A DNA stretch of 64,000 nucleotides from assembly GCA_017541145.1 (NCBI GenBank), contig JAFXZT010000099.1:1-64000 (forward strand). The letters run 5' to 3'. This document shows, in pieces, positions 1 to 9,371 of this stretch; within the stretch, counting starts at the first letter, position 1, and each line of letters starts with the position of its first letter. The stretch comes from Bacteroidales bacterium (GTDB lineage Bacteria; Bacteroidota; Bacteroidia; Bacteroidales; UBA3824). The notes under the pieces are model-generated. The model made no database searches. It saw nothing but the letters and a program-made list of their open reading frames with translations, and had not been told where the DNA came from. Both the position numbers and the translations under genes were made by a program.

Positions 1-253
1 CGTGCAAAAGTTTCAATCCATGTGGCGGAAAAATAAAATCACCGTGCAAAAGTTTCAATCCACGTGGCGGAAAAATAAAATCACCGTGCAAAAGTTTCAA
101 TCCACGTGGCGGAAAAAAGAAATCACCGTGCAAAAGTTTCAATCCATGTGGCGGAAAAATAAAATCACCGTGCATTCATTTTCAATCCATGTGGCGGAAA
201 AATAAAATCACCGTGCATTCATTTTCAATCCATGTGGCGGAAAAATGAATGCA
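1..253. repeat. 42-bp tandem repeat array, cut by the window edge
   Basis: Six head-to-tail units begin at 1, 43, 85, 127, 169 and 212. The first four are exactly 42 bp; the fifth is 43 bp. All share the core TTTCAATCCA(T/C)GTGGCGGA. Units 5 and 6 replace GCAAAAG by GCATTCAT. The last unit ends in a perfect 12-bp inverted repeat (TGCATTCATTTT at 214-225 with its complement at 242-253), a hairpin with a 16-nt loop. There are no unique spacers, so it is not a CRISPR array. It lies about 310 bp upstream of the DUF6261-like start. Confidence 0.95.
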
Positions 254-528
254 TAGTTATTTTCTGTTACAAAAAACAGTCTAAAAAGTAGAAAATATTG
301 CTATTATATTAAATTCTCTTGATGTAAAATACTGCATTTATATATTATTTTTTGAAAGAATTTGATTAAAGAAATTATGTTTTAACATAGTTTAACTTTT
401 CGACGAATTTCGCCATTTTACGCTGTATATTGCGGTTTTTTAGTATAAAAAGTAACAGATTCTCGCCAAAAATATATTAAAAATCAAATCAAAAACAAAA
501 AATATTAGCATATATGATTTTTTTTGAT
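254..528. other. AT-rich intergenic spacer
   Basis: This stretch lies between the tandem array and the promoter of the DUF6261-like gene. It is strongly AT-rich with homopolymer runs. No ORF, strong hairpin or RNA gene could be recognised in it. Confidence 0.6.
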
Positions 529-536
529 TATCTTTG
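529..536 (+). promoter_or_regulatory. Bacteroidota -7 box TATCTTTG
   Basis: TATCTTTG matches the TAnnTTTG consensus 28 bp before the ATG at 565. No good TTG is seen at the -33 position. The site places transcription start near 542 and argues against the upstream in-frame ATG at 514. Confidence 0.6.
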
Positions 537-564
537 CAGTACAATATTTAAATTTTTTAGAATT

Positions 565-1320
565 ATGAGATCAATTAAACAAAAAAAACTGAGACGTTTG
601 AACAACGTGGAAGCATATGTCTTTATGCACTCAGTACAGATGGAAGCGGAGTCTTCTACTGTTAAAGACGTGGTTGAATTATCAACCGAATTGAAGGAAA
701 AGTTATCTGAGTATTCTTCAGCTTTGAAGATGAAGAAAACGAAAGGACTTACTAAACAAATTACAGATGTGTTTGATAATCTGAACGAAAAATTCAGAGA
801 TTTGAAACAGTTTGCTAATGCTACACTTAAAATGCCGGATACTATTTTGTCGTCGGATCGTGCAGCAAAAATTGTTAGTAAGGTAATCACAGAGGCTGTT
901 AATACTGTAACTGCTCCTAAATCTAAGAGTTTTTACTCTTGTGTTGGTGTTATTAAGGTAGTGATTTCGTCTATTATAGATGAAGTAGAACCCAAAATTC
1001 TTGAGGAATCAGGTTTCAAGAATACTATTGATGACATCGAAAAATTGACTTCTGAATTTGAAAGTCTTTATGCTGAACGTAATAAGCTTAGAGCTTTGCG
1101 CAAGCAGAAACTCGCTCAATTCAGAAAAGAATCGGAAGTTGCTTATAAATTGCTTGCTAACTATGTAGAAGTAAAAGCAAATATGGGCGACGAAGATTGT
1201 CAGTTGATTGTAACACATGTCAACGAATCGTTGGTATGGTTGCCGAAAAAAGTTTCAGAAGTTAAGGAAGAAATATCCGAAACTGTTGATTCTGAAAACG
1301 ATGGAGAGACTACTGCCTAA
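565..1320 (+). CDS. DUF6261-like family protein
   Basis: A 251-residue cytoplasmic protein with no signal peptide or membrane segment, largely charged and predicted helical. The N-terminal LRRLNNVEAYVFMHSV and the C-terminal LYAERNKL...Y.LLANYVEV...GDEDCQLIVTHVNE pattern fit what I recall of DUF6261, a Bacteroidota-restricted family of unknown function. A second member lies at 47597-48364 and shares the LYxERN and Y-x-LAxYV-x-A motifs. The start is placed at 565 because the longer frame (514) begins upstream of the TATCTTTG box. The C-terminus is acidic. It is a single-gene transcript ending at 1353-1392, and a 42-bp tandem array lies upstream. Function is unknown; family assignment is from memory. 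Confidence 0.7.
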   Translation: MRSIKQKKLRRLNNVEAYVFMHSVQMEAESSTVKDVVELSTELKEKLSEYSSALKMKKTKGLTKQITDVFDNLNEKFRDLKQFANATLKMPDTILSSDRAAKIVSKVITEAVNTVTAPKSKSFYSCVGVIKVVISSIIDEVEPKILEESGFKNTIDDIEKLTSEFESLYAERNKLRALRKQKLAQFRKESEVAYKLLANYVEVKANMGDEDCQLIVTHVNESLVWLPKKVSEVKEEISETVDSENDGETTA

Positions 1321-1352
1321 TTGTTAGGTGGTATCTCAATTCTAAATTTATA

Positions 1353-1392
1353 AACCCGGAAGCAGAACATCGCTCTCCGGGTTTTATTTTTT
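1353..1392 (+). terminator. Intrinsic terminator after the DUF6261-like gene
   Basis: AACCCGGA (1353-1360) pairs with TCCGGGTT (1376-1383) and is followed by a T-rich run. The 5' arm and loop read CCCGGAAG, part of the loop motif seen in the hairpins at 48.5-49.1 kb; this may be chance. Confidence 0.85.
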
Positions 1393-1443
1393 TCGTTATT
1401 TTAATTGTAAAGATATGAAGTAAGTAAAAATATCATACAACAT

Positions 1444-1484
1444 AAAAAAGGCTGTTTCTCAAGGGAAAACCCCAAGGAACAGCC
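1444..1484 (-). terminator. Intrinsic terminator of the glycogen synthase/phosphorylase gene
   Basis: GGCTGTT (1450-1456) pairs with AACAGCC (1478-1484). The A-run at 1444-1449 gives a U-tract on the minus strand, 30 bp past the stop codon of the fused gene. Confidence 0.8.
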
Positions 1485-1515
1485 CCCAATATTTATAATC
1501 AAATTTAAATTAAGA

Positions 1516-4500
1516 CTACAACCATTTTACTAATGCGAAATCTGTTCTGTGAACAAGATTTGGATTGGTTGGGAATACACGGAAACTGTAATTGAAGTTA
1601 CCCGGTTTTTCAGGACGCAATTCGATACTGTAGTAAGAGAATTTGCCCGAAACTCTTTCAAGTTTCAACGGATACTTCGACAAGAGTTTTGAACTACCGT
1701 TTTGTTCTGTTTCGGTAATTACCATTTCAATACCTAAATCTTCAGGATTGAGGTCACCGTGTTCAAGAACTACTTCACCGAAGTACTCTTCGCCCATGTA
1801 AAGCGGATCTTTTACTACTTCGTGGAAGTTTACTTTCTGAGCTTTGATCTTGTCCCAATTCTGAATTACTTTGTGTTTCCATTCAGAAAGTTCCTGAGCT
1901 ACTTTGAAATCGTCTTTTACAACGTCGTTGCCTTGTACAGCAAGTTTGTTGTAGTAACGTTCGTAGTAGTCATCAAGCTGACGTTTCATTGTGAAGTTAG
2001 GAGCGATATGTCCGATTGATTTCTTGATAACGCTTACCCATTCATGCGGAACGCCTTTTTCGTCTCTTGTGTAGAACTTAGGACAGATATCTTCGATGAT
2101 TGTACGGTAAATAGTAGCTGCGTCAAGATGGTTTTGGAAATCCTGATTATCGTAGCTGCGCTCTTGCGGAAGTGCCCAACCGCCGTCAGGACGATAACCT
2201 TCTACCCACCAACCGTCAAGTACTGAATAATGGATTGCACCGTTCATTACGGCTTTCATACCTGATGTACCTGATGCCTCAAGCGGACGTGTAGGTGTAT
2301 TCATCCAAATATCTACGCCTGATACAAGTTTCTTTGCCAATGAGATGTCGTAATCTTCGAGGAACAAGATTTTACCAACAAATTCAGGTCTCTTAGAGAT
2401 TTCAACGATTTGTTTGATAATGCCTTGTCCACCGCCGTCAGCAGGGTGAGCCTTGCCGGCAAAGATGAATTGTACAGGACGAACCGGATCGTTAACAATC
2501 TTAGACAATGTTTCGAGATTTGTCATAAGAAGGTTACCGCGTTTGTATGTTGCGAAACGACGTGCAAAACCGATTGTCAATGTATTTGGATTCAATACGT
2601 TTTTGATTTTCATCATTGTAGACGGATCTTCGCCACGACGTTGATAATCAACAGAAATACGTGTCTTGATATAGTCGATGAGATCTTTACGTTTTGCTTG
2701 ACGCATTGTCCAGATGTCGCCATCGTCTACTTTTTCGATTGCACTCCAAATAGATTCGTTTGACTGGTCTTTCAAGAAGTTTTGGTTGAATGTCTTCTTG
2801 TAGAACTGCTGCCACTCTTTGGCTGCCCATGACGGATAGTGTACACCGTTTGTTACGTAACCGATGTTGAGTTCTTCAGGATAGTAACCGTCCCACATGT
2901 AGTTGAACATCTGTTTTGTTACTTCGCCGTGAAGCATTGATACACCGTTTACTTCTTGTGACAATTGGCAAGCGAGGTAAGAGAAGTTGAACTCTTGACC
3001 CGGATCGTCAGGATTCTTTTTACCAAGGCCGAGGAACTCGTTTACTGTCATGTGCAATCTTTCCGGATAATGTCCCATGTATGTAAGAATCATATCTTGA
3101 GGGAATGCATCGTGACCTGCCGGAACCGGTGTGTGTGTTGTGTAAAGAGTAGAGGCGCGAACGATTTCGAGAGCTTCGTTGTATGTAAAGCTGTGTTCTT
3201 GGATAAGGTTGTTCAAACGTTCGATACCCATCAATGCCGCGTGACCTTCGTTCATGTGGTAAATCTGTTTTGAGATACCCATTTTGCGAAGAGCACGGAT
3301 ACCGCCTACACCAAGAAGCATTTCTTGTTTCAAACGGTTTTCTCTGTCGCCGCCGTAAAGGTGGTGAGTAACAACGCGATCTTGATCCCAATTTGCCTCG
3401 AAGTCAGCATCCAAAAGGAAAAGATCGATACGACCTACTTGAGCTTTCCAAACGTTGGCTGTAATTTTACGTCCCGGGAATGCTACTTGAATCTGAAGTT
3501 GATTTCCTGATGCATCTTTTACAGCTGTAATTGGCAATGAACGGAAATCTTGAGGAACGTCTTCAGCAATCTGATCGCCCCAAACAGAAATCTTCTGACG
3601 GAAATATCCGTATCTGTAAAGAAGACCTACAGCTACCATATCAACGTTGGAGTCAGAAGCTTCTTTCAAATAGTCGCCCGCCAAGATACCAAGACCGCCG
3701 GAGAATACTTTCAAAGAGTCATGAATACCATATTCCATACAGAAATATGCTACAGATGGACCTTTGGCATTCTTCTTTTCTGCCATATAGTTTTGGAAAT
3801 CTTTGTATACTTTTTCATATTTAGCGATAAAATCAGCATCGTTTTCGAGTACTGACAATCTATTGAGGTCTACCATGCGCAACAATGCAACAGGATTGTG
3901 ACCTGATTTGTCCCAAAGGCCGTCTTCGCCAATGGTTTGCCACATTTCTTCAGCTTCGAAATTCCAACACCACCAAAGGTTGTAGGACATTTCTTCCAAG
4001 CCCTTGAACTTGCCTGAAAGGTTAGGGTGAACCTGAATGTTTCTCCAAATTGGGTTATTCACTTTTACTTGTTTTATGTTAAACGATTCATGATACTTAG
4101 TAAAGTCTGCTTCATCATAACGTTTTTTGGTACGCTCCAAGGCTATTGAGTAAGCCTTAAAATAGTACTTAGCCAGATTTTTCCACAAGAACTGTTGAGA
4201 AAGATTGTAAGCAGCTTTGCGGTTTTTGTCCATCTGGTCTTTGTTAAGATTAGCATATTCGATTACAGCTTCTGCGAGATTGTAAACTACGTCGTTGTAA
4301 TTGTCATCGTTACGATGAAGTACTACAACCGGTTTTGAATCTTTCGGTAAGAGAGATTCTGTATATTTACCGAATCCTGCAAGATCTGTTGTGATTGTCG
4401 GAACAGAGAATGCGATACTCTCAAGCGGAGTATATCCCCACGGCTCATAATACGAAGGGAACGCAGTAATATCCATACCGATAAGCAAATCATAGTAAGG

Positions 4501-5766
4501 CATATTGAAAATACCGTCGTCACCTTTAAGATATGAAGGTACGAAAATGAGTTTCAATTTGCTGCCCTTTGCATTATCAAGACCAAGCTGTATTGCACGG
4601 TTGCAAACTGCATCGTACTCCACATGGTGAAGTCCGTGAGTTAAGTAACGAGAATGCTGATCGTTGGTTACTGTACCTGTTCCGCTTTCAAGTACGGCTT
4701 TTAAGTCCTGACGTGCACCGTAGTTGTTTGCCGGAACCATGATAAATGCCAAGATATTCTTTTTGCATGTTCCAAGTTCGGTAATTTTTTTCAAACCGTC
4801 GAGGAATACATCAATACCTTTGTTTCTGTATTCATAACGACCTGAAGAACCGAGAATTACAGTATCGTCAGAGAATTTTTCGTCGAAAAGTACCGAAGCT
4901 ATTTTCAACATCTTTTCGCGGGCTGCTTTGCGTCTGCGATCGAAAACTGTACCTTTTGGTACAAAGTCATCTTCAAAACCGTTGGGTGTAATAACATCCG
5001 CCGGTCTGTATGTAAATTGTTTACATTCAATAGCGGTGATGTCGGAAACTGTAGTGTAAGCGTCGGCATTGAGAGCTGAAAGTTTTTCGCAGCTCTGAAT
5101 AGCTACCATATTAAACTCACGCGCCTTTGTATCACCGTCATAATGGTTGATAGGACCATACAAAGGCTGACCGTTGCCCGCGATACTACGCCCGATAGCA
5201 GTAGCATGAGTAGTAAACACCGAAGCGATTTCAGGGCAGTATTTTTCAATATAGAGAATACCTGCGCCGGTCATCCACTCGTGGAAATGAGCTACCACAC
5301 GGTTTTCGGGTTTGAGATTGTACTGACAAAAACTTTCTATAACCTTACCGGCAGTGTAACCGAAAATCACCGGTTCGATATAACCCCAGTCACCGGAAAT
5401 AGAATCGAGCTTGTAAGTTTCCCAAAATTCAGCAAAAATTTTGTCTTTCTTGGAAATGTTATGAGAGAAGTCAACAAGAATAACGATTGGTTCGCCGACA
5501 ATTTTCCAACGGCCAATTCTCACGTGATTTTCAGACTGGTTCATCACGTACTTCCAATCCGAGAACAAAGTTTTGTCCTCTACAAATTCAGGATTGTCTT
5601 CAGTGTTACGCCAAATATCAGGACCAATCATAATGAGATTGTCACCGAATTTGGCTTTCAACGTCTGCGCTTTGGTGGATACAACAGTATGAATACCACC
5701 TACTTTGTTGCAGACTTCCCAACTTGTCTCAAAAACAAAATCAGGAGTTTGTTCAGTTGATGCCAT
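1516..5766 (-). CDS. Fused GT3-type glycogen synthase / GT35 alpha-glucan phosphorylase
   Basis: A 1416-residue fusion. Residues 1 to about 555 are a glycogen synthase of GT3 (eukaryotic GYS) type: the start FETSWEVCNKVGGIHTVV resembles GYS, and the EPWGYTPLESIAFSVPTITT donor-site motif follows. Residues from about 575 are a glucan phosphorylase, with an N-terminal DUF3417-like region (YNLWWCWN...) and the PLP motif EASGTSGMK with the Schiff-base lysine at about 1171. One cytoplasmic polypeptide would therefore both build alpha-1,4-glucan from a nucleotide sugar and break it down by phosphorolysis. In related Bacteroidota these are, as I recall, usually neighbouring genes. No frameshift joins the halves. 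Single-gene unit with its own terminator; divergent from the next gene. Confidence 0.93.
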   Translation of the reverse strand: MASTEQTPDFVFETSWEVCNKVGGIHTVVSTKAQTLKAKFGDNLIMIGPDIWRNTEDNPEFVEDKTLFSDWKYVMNQSENHVRIGRWKIVGEPIVILVDFSHNISKKDKIFAEFWETYKLDSISGDWGYIEPVIFGYTAGKVIESFCQYNLKPENRVVAHFHEWMTGAGILYIEKYCPEIASVFTTHATAIGRSIAGNGQPLYGPINHYDGDTKAREFNMVAIQSCEKLSALNADAYTTVSDITAIECKQFTYRPADVITPNGFEDDFVPKGTVFDRRRKAAREKMLKIASVLFDEKFSDDTVILGSSGRYEYRNKGIDVFLDGLKKITELGTCKKNILAFIMVPANNYGARQDLKAVLESGTGTVTNDQHSRYLTHGLHHVEYDAVCNRAIQLGLDNAKGSKLKLIFVPSYLKGDDGIFNMPYYDLLIGMDITAFPSYYEPWGYTPLESIAFSVPTITTDLAGFGKYTESLLPKDSKPVVVLHRNDDNYNDVVYNLAEAVIEYANLNKDQMDKNRKAAYNLSQQFLWKNLAKYYFKAYSIALERTKKRYDEADFTKYHESFNIKQVKVNNPIWRNIQVHPNLSGKFKGLEEMSYNLWWCWNFEAEEMWQTIGEDGLWDKSGHNPVALLRMVDLNRLSVLENDADFIAKYEKVYKDFQNYMAEKKNAKGPSVAYFCMEYGIHDSLKVFSGGLGILAGDYLKEASDSNVDMVAVGLLYRYGYFRQKISVWGDQIAEDVPQDFRSLPITAVKDASGNQLQIQVAFPGRKITANVWKAQVGRIDLFLLDADFEANWDQDRVVTHHLYGGDRENRLKQEMLLGVGGIRALRKMGISKQIYHMNEGHAALMGIERLNNLIQEHSFTYNEALEIVRASTLYTTHTPVPAGHDAFPQDMILTYMGHYPERLHMTVNEFLGLGKKNPDDPGQEFNFSYLACQLSQEVNGVSMLHGEVTKQMFNYMWDGYYPEELNIGYVTNGVHYPSWAAKEWQQFYKKTFNQNFLKDQSNESIWSAIEKVDDGDIWTMRQAKRKDLIDYIKTRISVDYQRRGEDPSTMMKIKNVLNPNTLTIGFARRFATYKRGNLLMTNLETLSKIVNDPVRPVQFIFAGKAHPADGGGQGIIKQIVEISKRPEFVGKILFLEDYDISLAKKLVSGVDIWMNTPTRPLEASGTSGMKAVMNGAIHYSVLDGWWVEGYRPDGGWALPQERSYDNQDFQNHLDAATIYRTIIEDICPKFYTRDEKGVPHEWVSVIKKSIGHIAPNFTMKRQLDDYYERYYNKLAVQGNDVVKDDFKVAQELSEWKHKVIQNWDKIKAQKVNFHEVVKDPLYMGEEYFGEVVLEHGDLNPEDLGIEMVITETEQNGSSKLLSKYPLKLERVSGKFSYYSIELRPEKPGNFNYSFRVFPTNPNLVHRTDFALVKWL

Positions 5767-6081
5767 AATCTTTAATACTATCCTTTTTTAATTAATAAAA
5801 TTAAAATTCAAGCTCAAATGGTCATCAATCTTCCGACAGCCAATTTGACCTTAGTTTGCCACATTATACAAAAAGTATTTTATACAATAAAACTACCTTT
5901 TTATGTCTGAAAGGTAAAAACATTTTTTTAATTTACAAACATTCATTTTGATTATTTTTTACAAAAATGAATAATCAAATAATTTATAAAATTGATTTAC
6001 AATATTTTAGAGCGAAGAATATTATTATTATCAATTTTTGATTTTTTTTTAAGTGTTATGCGTAACAACACCAATTATTAT
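5767..6081. other. Divergent intergenic region
   Basis: AT-rich region between the fused glycogen gene (minus) and the secreted P-domain protein (plus). No clean promoter was found for the minus gene. On the minus strand 5826-5835 reads CGGAAGATTG, the core of the 48-49 kb hairpin loops, but its flanks pair only weakly. Nothing else is recognised. Confidence 0.5.
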
Positions 6082-6089
6082 TAACTTTG
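6082..6089 (+). promoter_or_regulatory. -7 box TAACTTTG
   Basis: Matches TAnnTTTG 20 bp before the ATG at 6110. It supports that start over the upstream in-frame codon at 6053. No convincing -33 TTG. Confidence 0.6.
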
Positions 6090-6109
6090 CCGCCAAACAA
6101 TTAAAAACG

Positions 6110-7804
6110 ATGAAAAAGATTTATATAATTATACTATTTGTAATATTATCTTATATCAGCAAAGCTCAAAACTTAAAAGTGGAGATAATTTCTGATAACT
6201 CAGAACTTATTTTTTGTCCGAAAACAAGTAATACAATTAATGTAAAAACCACTTTGGACGGTGAGCAAGTAGCAGCCGATTATGTCTGGGATTTTGATAA
6301 CGGCGACCGTTATACTTCACACGAAGATTTTATAAATTACAGATATTCAACAGGCGGAGCATATATAATTAGTGTAAAAGCAAATTACAACAATATGTCG
6401 GCTTCTACAAAAATTAATGTAAAAGTGCCCCAAGCCCCGAAATTTGACGGTTACAAAAATGATATTAAAGAAAATCAACTTGGTATTTGTCTTGGCGAGA
6501 CTGTAAAACTCTCAATGCCAATTAATAACACAACTACTGAATATCATTACAGAAATTATTACAAAACTGTAAAACCCGAATCGTTTTATTTTTCAACATG
6601 GACTGATTATTTAGTTTTCAAGAATTTTGACAGCAAAACGATAAACAGTAAAACCGATATTAAATCAGTTTGGGTAAAATTAGTACATGATAATTCACAA
6701 AATCTACAAATAAAACTTACTTCTCCAGATAATAAAGAATTGATTTTGAAAGGTTTTGGAGAAGTTAAAAATTCATTAGGTATTCCGGAAGAAGGCAACA
6801 CAGGCACACTTTATAAATATATATTCACAAACGAAGCCTCAAAAACGATAAATTCCGTAACAGAATCAGAAATTTCAGCAGGAGAATATTTGCCGGAAGA
6901 AAGTTTTGAAAAATTAATCGGTTCACCAATCAACGGAGAATGGACAATTTCTCTTGAATCTCAAGGAGATAAGAGCGAAGGCTATATTTCGGAATGGGGA
7001 ATTGAGTTAAACGAAGATATCATAAAAGAAAATATCTGGAATTATGATATAACATACGATTTGCGCCGTGCAGTATGGTCAGGCAATGGAGTTTCAGCGA
7101 CTTCGCAAGGTATAGCAGATTGTATACCAAAGGATTACGGCTCTACAAAATATACATTTTTAATTTCGGATAATTATTCATGTTATCACGACACTTCTGT
7201 ATTTGTAGAAGTGGAAAAACCAAGTTTCAAAGGTTCGGAAGGCGAAACGATATTTATCGGCGATGAAATAGAATTTGAATCCACAACTTCGTGGGCGAAA
7301 GAATATTTATGGACATTCGGCGATGAAACAAAAAGCGAAAACAACAATCCTGCACCTCACGCATATTACGAAAAAGGAAATTATCAGGCGATTTTTGAAG
7401 CAACTTCAGAAAACGGATGTCGTGACCGTGATACTCAAACTGTAAAAATAATTCCGATGGAGCTGGAAATCAAAGAAGTAAATATTTTTACACCCAATGG
7501 AGACGGTCAAAACGATGTATTTACATTCTTTGACAAAGACAAATCATTTCTAAAAAATGGCGGTTTAACCAAAATGCCGGCAAATATCAGATCGATAAAA
7601 GGTAAAATTTATAATTCATACGGACAAACAATATACAAATGGAACGAAATAGAACCGGCGATATTCGGTTGGGACGGCACAATCGACAACAAAGGTTCAA
7701 GAGAATGTCCTCCCGGAACATATTTTTACGATATAATAGTTCAAGGTAAGGACGGAAACTCTGTAAAACGTTCAGGATCAATCTATTTATACAGAAGCAA
7801 ATGA
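6110..7804 (+). CDS. Secreted protein with PKD and P domains and a gliding/T9SS type B C-terminal domain
   Basis: A 564-residue exported protein. Residues 1-19 are a signal peptide ending ISKAQ. A PKD-like fold (WDFDNGD...) follows, then a P/Homo B-type beta-sandwich (VWVKLVHDNSQNLQIKLTSPD...NGEWTISLES...GYISEWGIEL), then a second PKD module (YLWTFGD). The C-terminal 100 residues match the gliding-motility-associated domain: FTPNGDGQND, IYNSYGQ, GWDG and GTYFYDI. Family knowledge says this domain routes proteins through the type IX secretion system to the cell surface. No peptidase domain accompanies the P domain. The stop overlaps the nnr start by four bases (ATGA), so translation is probably coupled. 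Substrate or partner unknown. Confidence 0.85.
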   Translation: MKKIYIIILFVILSYISKAQNLKVEIISDNSELIFCPKTSNTINVKTTLDGEQVAADYVWDFDNGDRYTSHEDFINYRYSTGGAYIISVKANYNNMSASTKINVKVPQAPKFDGYKNDIKENQLGICLGETVKLSMPINNTTTEYHYRNYYKTVKPESFYFSTWTDYLVFKNFDSKTINSKTDIKSVWVKLVHDNSQNLQIKLTSPDNKELILKGFGEVKNSLGIPEEGNTGTLYKYIFTNEASKTINSVTESEISAGEYLPEESFEKLIGSPINGEWTISLESQGDKSEGYISEWGIELNEDIIKENIWNYDITYDLRRAVWSGNGVSATSQGIADCIPKDYGSTKYTFLISDNYSCYHDTSVFVEVEKPSFKGSEGETIFIGDEIEFESTTSWAKEYLWTFGDETKSENNNPAPHAYYEKGNYQAIFEATSENGCRDRDTQTVKIIPMELEIKEVNIFTPNGDGQNDVFTFFDKDKSFLKNGGLTKMPANIRSIKGKIYNSYGQTIYKWNEIEPAIFGWDGTIDNKGSRECPPGTYFYDIIVQGKDGNSVKRSGSIYLYRSK

Positions 7805-9312
7805 AAATACCGGATTCAAAACAAATGCACGAACTCGACACAAAGACAATCGAGATTCAAAAAATAAGTTCAACAGAATTGATGGAACGAGCATCAACCG
7901 AACTTTCAAAATATATCAACAAAAATTACGACAAAGAAAAACATGTTGTAATTTTCTGTGGTACAGGCAACAACGGCGGCGACGGACTTTGTATTGCGAG
8001 AATGCTTTACAATTTCGGTTGGAACAATATTGACTGTTATCTTGTAAAATATTCAGAAAAATCTTCTGCTGACAATCTTTTAAATTACGAAAAATTGAAA
8101 AAGATGTCTGGCGTAACACTTTGCGATATTCATCAAGAAACAGAAATTCCGGAGCTAAAAGACACTGATATTGTGATAGATGCGATATTTGGTACAGGTC
8201 TGAACCGAGGAATAGAAGGCTTGTGTGCCGAAGTTATCAAAAAAATAAACGAATCAGGAGCAGAAATTATAGCAATTGATATTCCGTCAGGACTTTCTGA
8301 CTATGCAACTTGCAACGAAATAAAAGGCGAAGTTGTAAAAGCTACACAAACTCTTACAATACAAAGCCCGACAGTTTCGATGCTGTTACCTGAAAATCAA
8401 GATATAACAGGAGATTTCAAAATTATTGATATCAATCTCGATGCAGATGAGATGTCAAAAATAGAAAGTTGTTATAATCTTGTGCGCAAAAAAGAAGTAG
8501 CAACGATACTAAAACCTCGCAAAAAGTTTTCTCACAAAGGTACATTCGGACATGCACTATTAATAGCCGGAGCTTACGGCAAAGCAGGTGCATCTGTCTT
8601 AGCATCAAAAGCTTGTCATCGCACCGGGGTCGGACTTTTAACAACTCACGTTCCGCAAAAAGCAGTAAACGTCTTACAGACTTCCACACCGGAAACAATG
8701 ATAAGTATTGACAGTAATAAATTCATCATCAGTCAATTACCGGATATTACAAAATACAATGCAATTGGCGTTGGACCCGGAATAGGAAAAGATGAAAGTA
8801 CTGCTATCATAATCAAAAAATTGTTGAAAACAGCAAAAACTCCTTTAGTATTGGATGCTGATGCATTGAATATTATTTCAGCAAAAAAATGGCATGATTT
8901 AATTCCTGAAAATTCGATACTTACACCGCATCCAAAGGAATTTGAAAGATTGTTCGGAAAAACCGAAAATTCAATACAAAGGCTAAAAGTTTTGCAAGAA
9001 AATGCAGTGAACCGAAAATTAATAATAGTATTAAAAGGTGCGCACACTGCAATTGCAACGCCCGACGGCAAAATATATTTCAACACTACCGGCAATCCCG
9101 GAATGGCAACAGCCGGCAGCGGAGATGTGTTAACAGGCATAATTACAGGACTTTTGGCACAAAAATATACAAGCGAAGAAGCTGCGATTTTGGGTGTTTG
9201 GCTTCACGGCAAAGCAGGCGATATTGCCGCCGAAAACTTATCGGAAGATTGTGTAATTGCGTCAGACATAATAAATTACTTGCCTCAGGCGTTTAAAAAT
9301 TTGAAAGAATAA
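7801..9312 (+). CDS. nnr: Bifunctional NAD(P)H-hydrate epimerase / ADP-dependent dehydratase
   Basis: A 503-residue two-domain repair enzyme. The N-terminal YjeF-type epimerase (1 to about 210) carries the FCGTGNNGGDG nucleotide loop and DAIFGTGLNR. The C-terminal ribokinase-like dehydratase (about 225-503) carries GPGIGK, LDADALN, TPHPKEFERL and AGSGDVLTG. Together they interconvert the two epimers of damaged NAD(P)H hydrate and restore NAD(P)H using ADP. Length and domain order are normal for the fused bacterial form. The ATG overlaps the stop of the preceding surface protein, an unexpected partner for a housekeeping cofactor-repair gene; the coupling is probably positional only. Confidence 0.95.
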   Translation: MKIPDSKQMHELDTKTIEIQKISSTELMERASTELSKYINKNYDKEKHVVIFCGTGNNGGDGLCIARMLYNFGWNNIDCYLVKYSEKSSADNLLNYEKLKKMSGVTLCDIHQETEIPELKDTDIVIDAIFGTGLNRGIEGLCAEVIKKINESGAEIIAIDIPSGLSDYATCNEIKGEVVKATQTLTIQSPTVSMLLPENQDITGDFKIIDINLDADEMSKIESCYNLVRKKEVATILKPRKKFSHKGTFGHALLIAGAYGKAGASVLASKACHRTGVGLLTTHVPQKAVNVLQTSTPETMISIDSNKFIISQLPDITKYNAIGVGPGIGKDESTAIIIKKLLKTAKTPLVLDADALNIISAKKWHDLIPENSILTPHPKEFERLFGKTENSIQRLKVLQENAVNRKLIIVLKGAHTAIATPDGKIYFNTTGNPGMATAGSGDVLTGIITGLLAQKYTSEEAAILGVWLHGKAGDIAAENLSEDCVIASDIINYLPQAFKNLKE

Positions 9313-9334
9313 TTTTCGATTTAGAAATTATTTA

Positions 9335-9342
9335 TAACTTTG
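9335..9342 (+). promoter_or_regulatory. -7 box TAACTTTG
   Basis: Matches TAnnTTTG 30 bp before the ATG at 9372 and just after nnr, so the lipoprotein gene is probably transcribed separately. Confidence 0.55.
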
Positions 9343-9371
9343 ACCAAATAAAATTTAATAAATTATTCATT

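Noticed and set aside
2..205. Open frame of 14-residue repeats over the first array
   Set aside because: A 42-bp unit is 14 codons, so a frame stays open by arithmetic. The fifth unit is 43 bp and breaks it, and there is no promoter or start signal.
1..253. CRISPR array
   Set aside because: The sequence between repeat cores is the same in every unit; there are no unique spacers and no cas genes in the window.
3531..3824. Frames antisense to the glycogen, nifJ, ABC and AsmA-like genes
   Set aside because: Shadows of long well-supported genes; none has a promoter or plausible domain.
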